DNA from: Marinosulfonomonas sp.
Lineage (GTDB): Bacteria; Pseudomonadota; Alphaproteobacteria; Rhodobacterales; Rhodobacteraceae
Length of the DNA stretch: 24,014 bases
NCBI GenBank assembly: GCA_026989405.1
Contig: JALSJL010000131.1
Coordinates: 1-24,014 of the forward strand
Direction: 5' to 3'
Below, piece by piece: positions 14,996 to 23,524 of the stretch. How positions within the stretch are numbered: position 1 is the stretch's first letter; the number at the start of each line of letters is the position of its first letter. The notes beneath the pieces are model-generated. The model did no database searches, was not told the origin of the DNA, and was given only the letters and a program-made list of their open reading frames with translations. A program made the translations under genes and the position numbers.

Positions 14996-15928
14996 TTAAA
15001 TCGCGTTTTCACCGATCCTTGGCGCGTCGGGCCGGCAGCGATGAAAGCGGGCCTGTGCAGCAAGCGTTCCCTCGGTACACACGCGGCCCCGCTGCACCAG
15101 ATCGATCAGGTGGGCGAACACGTTGCGCGTGGCCGCGCCAAGCAGTTCGGGGGCGACTTCGGTATAGACCTGGCGGGCGATTTCGTCGGCGCTGAGCGGG
15201 CCGGCCGCGAGCGCTTTCAGGATGTCGCGTTCTCGCGAGATCCGGTGCTCGAGCAACCAGTCGCATCGTTGGCGCGGCTCGGAAACGGTCGGGCCGTGTC
15301 CGGGCAGAAACAGCGCGGCATCGAGATCGCGCAGCCGGCGGGTGGCGGCCATGAAATCGGTCAGGTCGCCATCGGGCGGGGACACCAGGGACGAGGCCCA
15401 GCCCATCACATGATCACCGGTGAAAATCATGTCGCCAGACTGGAAACACATGTGGTTGCTCATATGGCCCGGGGTCCACAGGGCGCGCAGCGACCAGCCT
15501 GCGCCGGCGACCTCGCACTGGTCCGTCAAGGTTTCGTCCGGGGTGAAATCGTGATCCACCCCTTCGCCGCCGCCGGCAAGGCCCCCGGCGCGAAGGTCGC
15601 GCATCACCGCGCTTTGGCCCGCGGCGCTGTCGCCAAAGGCAAAGACCGGTGCGCCGCAGGTCTGTTTCAGCATCGGGACCAATGTCGAGTGATCCACATG
15701 GCTGTGGGTCACGAAGATATGGGTGATCGTTTCGCCCGGTGCCAGGGCGTCCTGTATGGCGCGCAGGTGCGCAGGGCTGTCCGGCCCCGGATCGATGACA
15801 GCGACCTGGCCTTCGCCGAGGATATAGGTGTTGGTTCCCCAATGGGTCATCGGCGACGGGTTGGGCGCAATGACCCGCCGCAGGCCATCGGCAAGTTTTT
15901 CGCAAGTCGGGGGGCGAGGTGTCTGCAT
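14996..15928 (-). CDS. MBL-fold metallo-hydrolase (LACTB2-like layout)
   Basis: 310 residues, soluble. The metallo-beta-lactamase core carries the metal motif THSHVDH (His75, His77, Asp79, His80), with later ligands in LWTPGHMSNHM, MIFTGDHVMG and LFLPGHGP. The last 90 or so residues (ERDILKALAAGPLSADEIARQVYTE...VFAHLIDLVQRGRV) look like the winged-helix extension found in LACTB2-type proteins, some of which are endoribonucleases and others thioesterase-like hydrolases; the substrate cannot be told from sequence. It is divergent to the histidine kinase with 41 bp between the starts. The Shine-Dalgarno is weak (AGAAAG). Confidence 0.9.
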   Translation of the reverse strand: MQTPRPPTCEKLADGLRRVIAPNPSPMTHWGTNTYILGEGQVAVIDPGPDSPAHLRAIQDALAPGETITHIFVTHSHVDHSTLVPMLKQTCGAPVFAFGDSAAGQSAVMRDLRAGGLAGGGEGVDHDFTPDETLTDQCEVAGAGWSLRALWTPGHMSNHMCFQSGDMIFTGDHVMGWASSLVSPPDGDLTDFMAATRRLRDLDAALFLPGHGPTVSEPRQRCDWLLEHRISRERDILKALAAGPLSADEIARQVYTEVAPELLGAATRNVFAHLIDLVQRGRVCTEGTLAAQARFHRCRPDAPRIGENAI

Positions 15929-15969
15929 ATGTGCTTTCTAATCGGTGTGGCTTGCGGATACCATCGGGT

Positions 15970-17292
15970 ATGAACTTTGACTGGCTCAAGAAATACATGC
16001 CCCGCGGGCTTTACGGGCGCGCAGCCCTGATTCTGATCGTGCCGGTGTTCACCCTGCTGCTGGCTGTGTCGGTGGTCTTTGTCCAGCGCCATTACGCAGA
16101 TGTCACGCGCCAGATGACGCGGGTTCTGGCGCTTGACCTTCGATTGTTGCTGACCGAGGTCGATCGGGCCCCCGATCTGGAAAGCGCGCTTGCGAACCTG
16201 AAACGCGTGGCCCGCCCGCTGCAACTGCGCACGCAGCTGCCGGTCGATCCGGTGCCGCACCGCTACGCGCGCAAGTTCTACGACATATCCGGGCACACGC
16301 TTGTCAGGACGCTCAAGGAACGTGCCCCGGCGGTGCGCGCCATTGACCTGGTCGAGGGGCGCCACGCGGTCCAACTGTGGCTGGATACCCGGCACGGCGT
16401 GCTCAAGGTCGCCTTTTCGCGCGACCGGGTGTCGGCGTCCAACCCGCACCAGTTTCTTGTGCTCATGGCATTTGTCGGCTTGCTCATGACGGCGATCGCT
16501 TTCCTGTATCTGCGCAATCAGCTGCGCCCGATCAAACGGCTGGCGCGCGCCGCCGAAGCCTTTGGCCGGGGAGAGATCGAAAGTTATCGCCCGTCCGGCG
16601 CCGTCGAGGTGAGGGCCGCCGGCAACGCATTCCTGAACATGCGCTCGCGGATCGAACGCCAGATCGAACAGCGCACGATGATGCTGTCGGGCGTCAGCCA
16701 CGACCTGCGCACACCGCTTACCCGGCTCCGGCTCGGGCTGTCGATGATCGAGGACCAGAGCGAGGTGAAAGACCTTGAGCGCGATATCCAGGACATGGAA
16801 CAGCTGCTGGAGGCCTTCCTGGCCTTTGCGCGCGACGATGCGCTGGACGATTTGCGCGAAACCGATCTGGCGGCGCTTGTGCGCGATGTGGCCAGCCGGG
16901 CGGCCCGGTCCCGGCGCGATGTGAGCCTGGGCGACATCGATGTGCCCGGAACGGTCAGGCTGCGGCCGATGGCGATCGAGCGGGCGCTTGGCAATCTGGT
17001 CGAAAACGCCTTGCGCTACGGCACGCGCGCCCGTCTGAGCGCCACCTCGGGCGAGCGTTCGATCACGATCTCGGTGGAAGACGACGGCCCCGGCATTCCC
17101 GAAGACCGGCGCGAAGAGGCGCTCAAGCCCTTTGCGCGCCTCGACGCTGCGCGCAACCAGGATCGCGGCAGCGGGGTCGGGTTGGGGCTGGCGATTGCCA
17201 GTGACATTGCCCGGCGCCACGGCGGCGCCTTGCGGCTGGGCCAGAGCGACGACCTGGGCGGGTTGCGTGTGGATATCGTGCTGCCGTTGTAG
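15970..17292 (+). CDS. EnvZ-like sensor histidine kinase
   Basis: 440 residues, inner membrane. Transmembrane helix 1 is at about 14-36 (AALILIVPVFTLLLAVSVVFV) and helix 2 at about 160-180 (FLVLMAFVGLLMTAIAFLYL), enclosing a periplasmic sensor of about 125 residues. A HAMP region follows (RNQLRPIKRLARAAEAFGRGE). The H-box is GVSHDLRTPLTRLRLGLSMI with phospho-acceptor His244, the N-box ALGNLVENALRYG, G1 DDGPGIPEDRREEA, and G2 GSGVGLGLAIASDI. All catalytic elements are intact. The N-terminus MNFDWLKKYMPRGLYGR resembles EnvZ-type kinases of Rhodobacterales. No response regulator gene lies on either side, so the partner is elsewhere. An in-frame upstream extension to 15919 would overlap the divergent gene and was rejected. 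Confidence 0.93.
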   Translation: MNFDWLKKYMPRGLYGRAALILIVPVFTLLLAVSVVFVQRHYADVTRQMTRVLALDLRLLLTEVDRAPDLESALANLKRVARPLQLRTQLPVDPVPHRYARKFYDISGHTLVRTLKERAPAVRAIDLVEGRHAVQLWLDTRHGVLKVAFSRDRVSASNPHQFLVLMAFVGLLMTAIAFLYLRNQLRPIKRLARAAEAFGRGEIESYRPSGAVEVRAAGNAFLNMRSRIERQIEQRTMMLSGVSHDLRTPLTRLRLGLSMIEDQSEVKDLERDIQDMEQLLEAFLAFARDDALDDLRETDLAALVRDVASRAARSRRDVSLGDIDVPGTVRLRPMAIERALGNLVENALRYGTRARLSATSGERSITISVEDDGPGIPEDRREEALKPFARLDAARNQDRGSGVGLGLAIASDIARRHGGALRLGQSDDLGGLRVDIVLPL

Positions 17293-17349
17293 AGCCCTTT
17301 CAATCGAGGGCCTCACAAGCGACAATGGGGCCAGCAGAAAGGAAGGGCC

Positions 17350-18285
17350 ATGTCCATTCGTGCCGTTCATTCGACCCGTCTTGCAAAACCGACGCTCGAG
17401 GGGGCCGGCGTGCATCTGCACCGCGCATTCGGGTTTCACGATCCCACGCAGTTCGACCCTTTTCTGTTGTTCGATGACTTTCGCAACGACGATCCGGCAC
17501 TGTTTGAAAAGGGGTTCCCCTGGCACCCGCACCGGGGCATCGAAACCATCACCTATGTGCTCGAAGGAGAGGTCGCGCATGGCGATTCGCTTGGCAACAG
17601 CGGGGTTCTCGGGGCCGGGTCGGTGCAGTGGATGACGGCCGGTTCCGGCATCATGCACCAGGAGATGCCGCGGCCCAGTTCCAGCGGCCGGATGCACGGG
17701 TTTCAATTGTGGGCCAACTTGCCGTCCGCGCTCAAGATGAGCGCGCCGCGCTATCAGGACATCGGTCGCGACGATATCGCCGAGGTGATCGACGACGACG
17801 GCACGCGGGTTCGGGTGATCACCGGACAGTTCTGGGGTGCGACCGGGCCGGTTGACGGGGTCGCGGCCGAGCCGTTGTATCTGGATGTGTCCGTTCCGCC
17901 GAACCTGAACAAGACCTTGCCGGTCGACACATATGCAAACGCATTTGCCTATGTGTTCGCCGGGCGGGGGCAGTTCGCGCAGGCCTCGGCTCCGGTCGGG
18001 GTGCGGGTCGAAAAGGAACTGGACGGCCGCGAGATTGCCATGCGCGACATGTCGGGAAACCGCACGCTGGTTCGCTTCGACACCGGTGACAGCGTGCGCG
18101 TGCAGGCGGGGCCGGAAGGCGTCCGGTTTCTGCTGATCGCCGGGCGCCCCATCCAGGAGCCGGTGGCCTGGCACGGACCGATCGTGATGAACACCCGCGA
18201 AGAGCTGCGCAGGGCGGTGCGCGAGCTGGCCGACGGGACATTCATCCGGAACGGCGCAGGCCCGGGCCGCGAGCGCCGAGGCTGA
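17350..18285 (+). CDS. Pirin family protein
   Basis: 311 residues, cytosolic bicupin. The N-terminal cupin carries the pirin metal site: His59 and His61 in WHPHRGIETITYVLEGEV, and His103 and Glu105 in GSGIMHQEMP, matching the four ligands known in human and bacterial pirins. The C-terminal cupin (from about 180: LYLDVSVPPNLNKTLPV...AFAYVFAGRG) lacks an obvious metal site, as usual. Bacterial pirins include quercetinases and stress-linked proteins; the substrate here is unknown. GGAAGG at 17341-17346 lies three bases before the ATG. It starts 57 bp after the kinase gene, same strand, so co-transcription is possible. Confidence 0.93.
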   Translation: MSIRAVHSTRLAKPTLEGAGVHLHRAFGFHDPTQFDPFLLFDDFRNDDPALFEKGFPWHPHRGIETITYVLEGEVAHGDSLGNSGVLGAGSVQWMTAGSGIMHQEMPRPSSSGRMHGFQLWANLPSALKMSAPRYQDIGRDDIAEVIDDDGTRVRVITGQFWGATGPVDGVAAEPLYLDVSVPPNLNKTLPVDTYANAFAYVFAGRGQFAQASAPVGVRVEKELDGREIAMRDMSGNRTLVRFDTGDSVRVQAGPEGVRFLLIAGRPIQEPVAWHGPIVMNTREELRRAVRELADGTFIRNGAGPGRERRG

Positions 18286-18330
18286 ATGAGCGCTGCCCGA
18301 CAGCGGGCCGGTTTGTCGCGGCAATGGTGC

Positions 18331-18359
18331 TTGCAAGTGAGTAGTCACTAACATATGTA
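18331..18359 (+). promoter_or_regulatory. Promoter with TetR-type operator in spacer
   Basis: TTGCAA (18331-18336) and TATGTA (18354-18359) lie exactly 17 bp apart. The spacer is almost filled by AGTGA-GTAG-TCACT (18336-18349), a dyad of the kind bound by TetR/AcrR repressors of efflux operons. The first gene of the efflux operon begins 32 bp after the -10. No regulator gene is adjacent. The assignment of regulator class is inference. Confidence 0.6.
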
Positions 18360-18390
18360 GCGGGTATCGAAATCAAACCCCGGTGATGAA

Positions 18391-18795
18391 ATGGCATTGC
18401 ATGATGGGCCGTCGGCCATGGCCCCGAAAAACCGAACGCTCATGGCGACGGTGGCCGTCCTGTTTGGTCTTCTGACCATCGTGTCGGGGGGCAAGGTCGC
18501 CCTTGGGCTCGGAGACGCACGCGCCGCGGCGGGGGCTTATGTGCCATTTGTTGTCTGGTTCAATTTCCTGGCCGGGTTTGCCTATGTGGCTGCGGGGGTC
18601 GCCATCTGGAAGCGGCTGAGCTGGGCCGGAACGGCGTCAACGCTGATACTTGCCGCGACCGTCATCGTGGGGCTGGCCTTCGGGGTTCATGTGCTGGCCG
18701 GCGGGGCGTTTGAAATGCGCACGCTTGTGGCGCTTGGTCTTCGTATCGCGGTCTGGTCCGGTATCGTGTTCACCTTGATGCGAAAGACAGGCTGA
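18391..18795 (+). CDS. Small four-helix membrane protein, unknown
   Basis: 134 residues with four predicted transmembrane helices: about 16-38 (LMATVAVLFGLLTIVSGGKVAL), 49-72 (YVPFVVWFNFLAGFAYVAAGVAIW), 76-100 (AGTASTLILAATVIVGLAFGVHVLA) and 108-130 (TLVALGLRIAVWSGIVFTLM). No family is recognised. ATG 18391 fits the promoter, which predicts a leader of about 25 nt; ATG 18418 (MAPKNRT) is an alternative with no better ribosome site. It is the first gene of the operon with the adaptor and RND permease, 34 bp before the adaptor start, so a role linked to efflux is possible but unproven. Confidence 0.75.
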   Translation: MALHDGPSAMAPKNRTLMATVAVLFGLLTIVSGGKVALGLGDARAAAGAYVPFVVWFNFLAGFAYVAAGVAIWKRLSWAGTASTLILAATVIVGLAFGVHVLAGGAFEMRTLVALGLRIAVWSGIVFTLMRKTG

Positions 18796-18829
18796 CCATC
18801 CCTCGCATGACCCGAACTGGAAACCGACG

Positions 18830-20188
18830 ATGAAACCCGCACTGAAACTGATGTTCGTGACCTTGCCCTTGGTGGCCCTCGGGGCGGCCGTTCTGGCGGT
18901 GATCATTGCGAACCGGCCGGCACCGGTGCGCAGCGATGTGGCCGAGCGGGCAACGGCCGTCCGGGTGATCGAGGCGCGGCAATCCGGGCTGGCGCCAGGG
19001 GTGACCGGATATGGGGTCGTGCGCCCGACCCATGTCTACGAGGCAATTGCGCAAGTCGGCGGCACGGCCGAATATGTGAACCCCGACCTGGAGCGGGGCA
19101 AGGTCTTGCCGGCGGGGGCGGTGCTGGTGCGGCTGTCACAGGCCGATTTCAACCTGGCGATTGCGCAGGCCAGGGCAAATATCCGGGCCGCCCAGGCCAG
19201 GCTGGCGGAACTGGATGTCTCGGAAAAAAACCTGAACGCGGCCCTGGATATCGAGCTGAATGCGCTGGAGCTGAAAGAGCGGGACCATGCACGAATTCAG
19301 CGGTTGGCAGAGTCGGGGACCGTCAGCCAAACGGCGCTGGATGCGTCGCTGAGCGGCTTGCTCGCACAACGTCAGAAAGTTCTGAACCTTGAAAATTCGC
19401 TGGCGTTGCTGCCGACACAGCGCGCGTTCCAGAAAGAGCAGATTGCCGTCTACCAGGGCAATCTTGAAACCGCGGAACTGAACCTTGCGCGCACCGAACT
19501 GACGCTTCCGTTTGCCGCGCGCGTCGCGCAACGCGCCGTCGAGGTCGGGCAGTTCATCCGCGCCGGTCAGTCGGCGGCCGTTCTGGATGGGGTCGGGTCG
19601 GCCGAGGTCGAGGCGCAGGTGCCGATCAACGACATGCTGTCGCTGTTGCGATCCGGGGCTGACGGCGCCGGGCCGGCCAGCCTGGGCACCGAGGCCATGA
19701 ACGGGATCCTGAAAAACCGCGGTGTCACGGCAACGGTCGGATTGCAACTGGGTGGCCGCGAGCTGGTTTGGCCCGCAGAGGTTGAGCGTATCAGCGACAC
19801 CATTGATCAGAAATCCGGCACGCTTGGGGTGATTGTGCGCGTGGCCACCGCCTACACCGCCGCCCGACCGGGTGAGCGGCCGCCCCTGACCAAGGGCATG
19901 TTCGTCGCCGTCAGGCTGAGCGCGGCACCTCTGGCCGGTCTTGTCATCCCGCGCAGCGCGCTTCGCGATGGCCAGGTCTTTCTGGCCGACGAAAATGATC
20001 GCCTGACGAGGGTTCCGGTCGAAACCCTGCTGCTGCAGGACGATGTGGCGCTGGTGAGCGGCGGGCTGAAGCCGGGGGCGCGGGTCGTCGTCAGCGCGCC
20101 GTCGCCGGCCATCGACGGCATGTTGCTGGAGGTGGTCGTGGATACGGAGCTTGAGGCCCGCCTGGCACAAACGGGGCAGGCAAGATGA
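18830..20188 (+). CDS. RND efflux periplasmic adaptor (HlyD/MFP family)
   Basis: 452 residues. An uncleaved N-terminal membrane anchor or signal lies at about 5-27 (LKLMFVTLPLVALGAAVLAVIIA). A lipoyl/barrel-sandwich half follows (VIEARQSGLAPGVTGYGVVRPTHVYEAIAQVGG), then a long alpha-helical hairpin (about 105-215, e.g. NLAIAQARANIRAAQARLAELD), the second lipoyl half (ELTLPFAARVAQRAVEVGQFIRAGQ), a beta-barrel domain and a membrane-proximal domain (VIPRSALRDGQVFLADENDRL). It bridges the RND permease to an outer-membrane channel across the periplasm. It has no lipobox. The 3' end overlaps the permease start (ATGA), so the two are translationally coupled. Confidence 0.92.
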   Translation: MKPALKLMFVTLPLVALGAAVLAVIIANRPAPVRSDVAERATAVRVIEARQSGLAPGVTGYGVVRPTHVYEAIAQVGGTAEYVNPDLERGKVLPAGAVLVRLSQADFNLAIAQARANIRAAQARLAELDVSEKNLNAALDIELNALELKERDHARIQRLAESGTVSQTALDASLSGLLAQRQKVLNLENSLALLPTQRAFQKEQIAVYQGNLETAELNLARTELTLPFAARVAQRAVEVGQFIRAGQSAAVLDGVGSAEVEAQVPINDMLSLLRSGADGAGPASLGTEAMNGILKNRGVTATVGLQLGGRELVWPAEVERISDTIDQKSGTLGVIVRVATAYTAARPGERPPLTKGMFVAVRLSAAPLAGLVIPRSALRDGQVFLADENDRLTRVPVETLLLQDDVALVSGGLKPGARVVVSAPSPAIDGMLLEVVVDTELEARLAQTGQAR

Positions 20189-23100
20189 TCCGCCTCGTCA
20201 CCGGGCACCCCACGGTTGCGAACCTGTTGATGGTCGTATTCCTTCTTGCCGGGGTCTTTGCCGGCCCCGGTCTTTTGCGCGAGACCTTTCCGAGGGCGGC
20301 CCCCAATGAGGTCGAAATATCGGTCGCCTATCCCGGCGCGCGCCCGGAAGACGTGGAAACAGCCATTTGCGAAAGGATCGAAACGGCCCTGGACGGGGTG
20401 ACCGGCATTGACACCCAGTCCTGCGAAGCACGCGAAAACCTGGCCCGGGCGGTGGTTCAGATGCGTGAGGGCGACGATTTCCAGGCCTTCGTCGCCGACG
20501 TCAAGACCGAACTGGAAGCAATCAACGACTTTCCGGATCGGGCCGAACCGGCGCGGATCAAACCGTTGGGGTTGACGGATTTTGTCGCATCCGTGGCCAT
20601 CACCGGCCCCGACAGGCGCACGGATCTGAAGGACTACGCGGATGACATTCGCACCCGGATGCTGCGATGGGGGCGCATTCCCGGCGTCACGATCCGCGGT
20701 TTCCCCACGCGGGAGCTGAACATCGGCCTGCGGCCCGACGCGCTTCGTCAGTTTGCCATATCGGTTCCCGATGTCGCCCGCGCGCTTCAAGCGGCCAGTG
20801 TCGATGTGCCGGCAGGCAGCCTGGAAACCGCATCGGAAACCTTGCTGCTGCGCATCGTCGAAGAGCGGCGCACGCCTGAGGCTCTGGCGTCGGTCATCGT
20901 CCTTTCGTCAGCGCAGGGCGGGCGGGTGAGCCTTGGCCAGATTGCGCAGATTACCGAAGACTTCACGGGGGAAGATGACCGTATCGAATTTGACGGCAGG
21001 CCTGCGGCCATTCTGGACATCACGAAAACCCGGGCGGAAGACAGCCTGCGCATCATGGATGCCCTGACGGCGTTTCTGGCCCATGAACGCGCGCAGGCGC
21101 CCCCCGGCATGGTGCTCGAGGTCACCTCCGATGCCGCCAGTATCGTGCGCGAGCGCCTTGAGCTGGTGGTTGTCAACGGATTGCAGGGGCTGGCGCTGGT
21201 GTTCCTGGTGCTCTGGCTGTTTTTCGGGTTCCGGTTTTCGTTCTGGGTGGCGATGGGGCTGCCGGTGTCGCTGATGGGCGGCATCGCGTTGATGGGGCTG
21301 GTCGGCTATTCGCTGAACCTGATGACCACGCTGGGGCTGTTGATCGTGATCGGTCTGCTGATGGACGATGCGATTGTCATTGCGGAAAACATCGCGCGCC
21401 TGCGTGAACGCGGGCTGAGCGCATTCGAGGCCGCCGTGCAGGGGGCCCGTCAGGTCTTTCCCAATGTTCTGGCGTCTTTTCTGACAACCGCCATGATTTT
21501 CGGCTCGCTTGCCTTTCTGTCCGGCAACCTGGGTGCGGTCTTGCGGGTCGTGCCGGTGGTCATGCTGTTCGTGCTCACCGTTTCACTGATCGAGGCCTTC
21601 CTGATCCTGCCGCACCATCTGTTGCACAGTCTGGAACATCGGCGCGCCGAAGGCAGCATTCGCCACCGGGTCGAGCAGGCGATGGATTTTGCCCGCGAAA
21701 GGATCGTCGGCCCGATTGTCGATGTCGGCATTCGCTGGCGCTATGCGGTGACCGGGCTGACATTTGCGCTGCTGTTGGTGGCGGCGGGCATGCTGGCCGG
21801 CGGATATCTGAAGTTCACGGCATTTCCGGAGCTGGACGGTGACACGATCGTGGCCCGGGTGCTCTTGCCGCAGGGAACGCCCCTTGCTCGCACCGAACAG
21901 GTCGTGGCGCGCCTTCGGGACGGGTTGGCCGAAACCAGCCGGGAGCTTTCCCCGTTGCAGCCCGATGGCGCCGAGGTGATCCGCCATGTCACGGTTTTTT
22001 ATGGAGAAAACCGGGATGCCTTTGAAACCGGCGCGCATGTGGCAACGGTCAGTGTCGATCTGCTCGGGTCATCTGTGCGCGCAAGCCGGCCCGACGAGAT
22101 CATGGACGTCTGGCGCAAGGCGGTTGGCAACGTGCCCGACGTGATCAGCCTGAAATACGCGGAATCGACCATCGGACCGGCTGGTATCGCGATCGACCTG
22201 CGCCTGAAGGGGGACGATCTGGATCAGCTCAAGGCGGCATCTCTCAGGCTGCAGGACTGGCTGTGGCAATATGACGGTGTGACATCGATCATGGACGACC
22301 TGCGCCCGGGCAAGCGCGAGCTGCAGATCACGCTGACCGAAGCGGCCGGCCCCATGGGCATCACGGCCGGGCAGCTGGCCGACCAGCTGCGGGCGGCCTA
22401 TCTGGGCACCACGATCAGCGAACTGCAGGTGAGCGGCCAGCAACTGGAAGTGAACGCAAGGCTGGCCGAACCGGCCCGCAACCTGCTTCGCCAGTTCGAT
22501 GAGTTCGTGATCACCGGGCCGGGTGGAACGCTTGTTCCGCTTTCTGTCGTGGCAAATGTCGAGGTTGGGCAGGGGGTCAACCGGATCAATCGCCAGGATG
22601 GGGTGCGCGCGGTGACCATTCAGGGCACCATTGACACCCGCATCGCTAATGCCAGCGCAATCGTGTCCGACACGCTGGCAAATTTCGTGCCCGGGTTGTT
22701 GCAGGACTTTCCCGGGGTGTCACTGGATGTCGAAGGGCAGCGCGCCGAGGCGGCCACGACGCAAAAATCCATGGTCAAGGGGTTTGCCCTTGGTCTGATC
22801 GGGGTGTTCTTGCTGCTGAGCTTCCAGTTCCGGTCCTATGTGGAGCCGCTGGTTGTCATGCTGATCATTCCGTTATCGCTGATCGGGTCGATTTTCGGGC
22901 ACATGGCCATGGGGCTGGAATTTTCGATGCCGTCGATGCTGGGCTATGTGGCACTTGCGGGCGTTGTGGTGAACAACTCCATCCTGCTGGTCGATTTCGT
23001 CAAGAACGAGCACGGCACGTCGCTTTCGGTGGCCGAGGCGGCGGGCAAGGCGGCCCGGGCCCGGTTCCGGGCGATTTTCCTGACATCGCTGACAACGATC

Positions 23101-23310
23101 GCCGGATTGCTGCCGATTCTGACGGAAACCAGCCTGCAGGCCCAGATCCTGATCCCGCTTGTGGCCAGCCTGACGTTCGGTTTGCTGGCCTCGGCTGTCA
23201 TCGTGCTGTTTGTTCTGCCAGGCATCTATGCCATTCTCGATGACTTCGGCCTGAGCACCCTGGCGCGCGAGCGCCGGCAGGCGCTGAAGGCCGCCGAAAC
23301 GCCGGCCTGA
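20185..23310 (+). CDS. RND efflux transporter permease
   Basis: 1041 residues, the usual length of an AcrB-type permease. There is one helix at the N-terminus (TVANLLMVVFLLAGVFAGPGLL), a large periplasmic loop, a helix bundle from about 330, a second periplasmic loop and a C-terminal bundle. TM4 carries the paired aspartates of the proton relay (GLLMDDAIVIAENIA, Asp394 and Asp395, equivalent to AcrB D407/D408). In TM10 the motif is GVVVNNSILLVDF: Asn930 stands where AcrB has Lys940, as in many uncharacterised members of this superfamily. Substrates cannot be predicted. No TolC-like gene is adjacent. Its ATG overlaps the adaptor stop codon. Confidence 0.94.
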   Translation: MIRLVTGHPTVANLLMVVFLLAGVFAGPGLLRETFPRAAPNEVEISVAYPGARPEDVETAICERIETALDGVTGIDTQSCEARENLARAVVQMREGDDFQAFVADVKTELEAINDFPDRAEPARIKPLGLTDFVASVAITGPDRRTDLKDYADDIRTRMLRWGRIPGVTIRGFPTRELNIGLRPDALRQFAISVPDVARALQAASVDVPAGSLETASETLLLRIVEERRTPEALASVIVLSSAQGGRVSLGQIAQITEDFTGEDDRIEFDGRPAAILDITKTRAEDSLRIMDALTAFLAHERAQAPPGMVLEVTSDAASIVRERLELVVVNGLQGLALVFLVLWLFFGFRFSFWVAMGLPVSLMGGIALMGLVGYSLNLMTTLGLLIVIGLLMDDAIVIAENIARLRERGLSAFEAAVQGARQVFPNVLASFLTTAMIFGSLAFLSGNLGAVLRVVPVVMLFVLTVSLIEAFLILPHHLLHSLEHRRAEGSIRHRVEQAMDFARERIVGPIVDVGIRWRYAVTGLTFALLLVAAGMLAGGYLKFTAFPELDGDTIVARVLLPQGTPLARTEQVVARLRDGLAETSRELSPLQPDGAEVIRHVTVFYGENRDAFETGAHVATVSVDLLGSSVRASRPDEIMDVWRKAVGNVPDVISLKYAESTIGPAGIAIDLRLKGDDLDQLKAASLRLQDWLWQYDGVTSIMDDLRPGKRELQITLTEAAGPMGITAGQLADQLRAAYLGTTISELQVSGQQLEVNARLAEPARNLLRQFDEFVITGPGGTLVPLSVVANVEVGQGVNRINRQDGVRAVTIQGTIDTRIANASAIVSDTLANFVPGLLQDFPGVSLDVEGQRAEAATTQKSMVKGFALGLIGVFLLLSFQFRSYVEPLVVMLIIPLSLIGSIFGHMAMGLEFSMPSMLGYVALAGVVVNNSILLVDFVKNEHGTSLSVAEAAGKAARARFRAIFLTSLTTIAGLLPILTETSLQAQILIPLVASLTFGLLASAVIVLFVLPGIYAILDDFGLSTLARERRQALKAAETPA

Positions 23311-23424
23311 CCGGGCGGCCTTTCTGCCGCCGGAAAGCTGCGGCGGCGGCGCAGCGCCAACGCCTTGGGCTGAATTTGCCCACCCTGCGCCCAATCGCCG
23401 ACAAAACGCTGACAAAATTCTTGT

Positions 23425-23510
23425 ATTCAATTTTATTTCATACAAAATCAGCCGGATGCGGGAAATCCGCATTTGTTTTCGCGTTTGAAACAAAATGAAA
23501 TGAATTGAAT
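23425..23510 (+). promoter_or_regulatory. Possible structured leader (three-way junction) before lipoprotein gene
   Basis: The 214-bp gap 23311-23524 has an AT-rich right half with three nested pairings. P1 joins 23425-23441 to 23495-23510 (15 pairs plus one possible G-U, single-base bulge). P2 is ATGCGG-GAAAT-CCGCAT (23456-23472). P3 is TTTGTTT (23472-23478) with AAACAAA (23488-23494). P2, P3 and the right arm of P1 follow one another with no gap. The right arm ends one base before GGAG (23512-23515), the ribosome site of the lipoprotein gene. P2 followed by TTTGTTTT could alternatively be an intrinsic terminator for the efflux operon. It matches no riboswitch I know. Confidence 0.45.
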
Positions 23511-23524
23511 TGGAGAATGAGGGA

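Noticed and set aside
18295..18308. GCCCG-ACAG-CGGGC hairpin after pirin as terminator
   Set aside because: Only 5 bp and no T-run; not enough to call.
15847..18354. 835-codon minus-strand frame opposite the histidine kinase and pirin
   Set aside because: Both opposite-strand genes show complete family motifs; this frame has no recognisable domain and covers intergenic DNA.
23316..23333. GGCGGC...GCCGCC hairpin just after the RND permease stop
   Set aside because: Six-bp stem, no T-run after it; P2 with its T-rich tail at 23456-23480 is the better terminator candidate.
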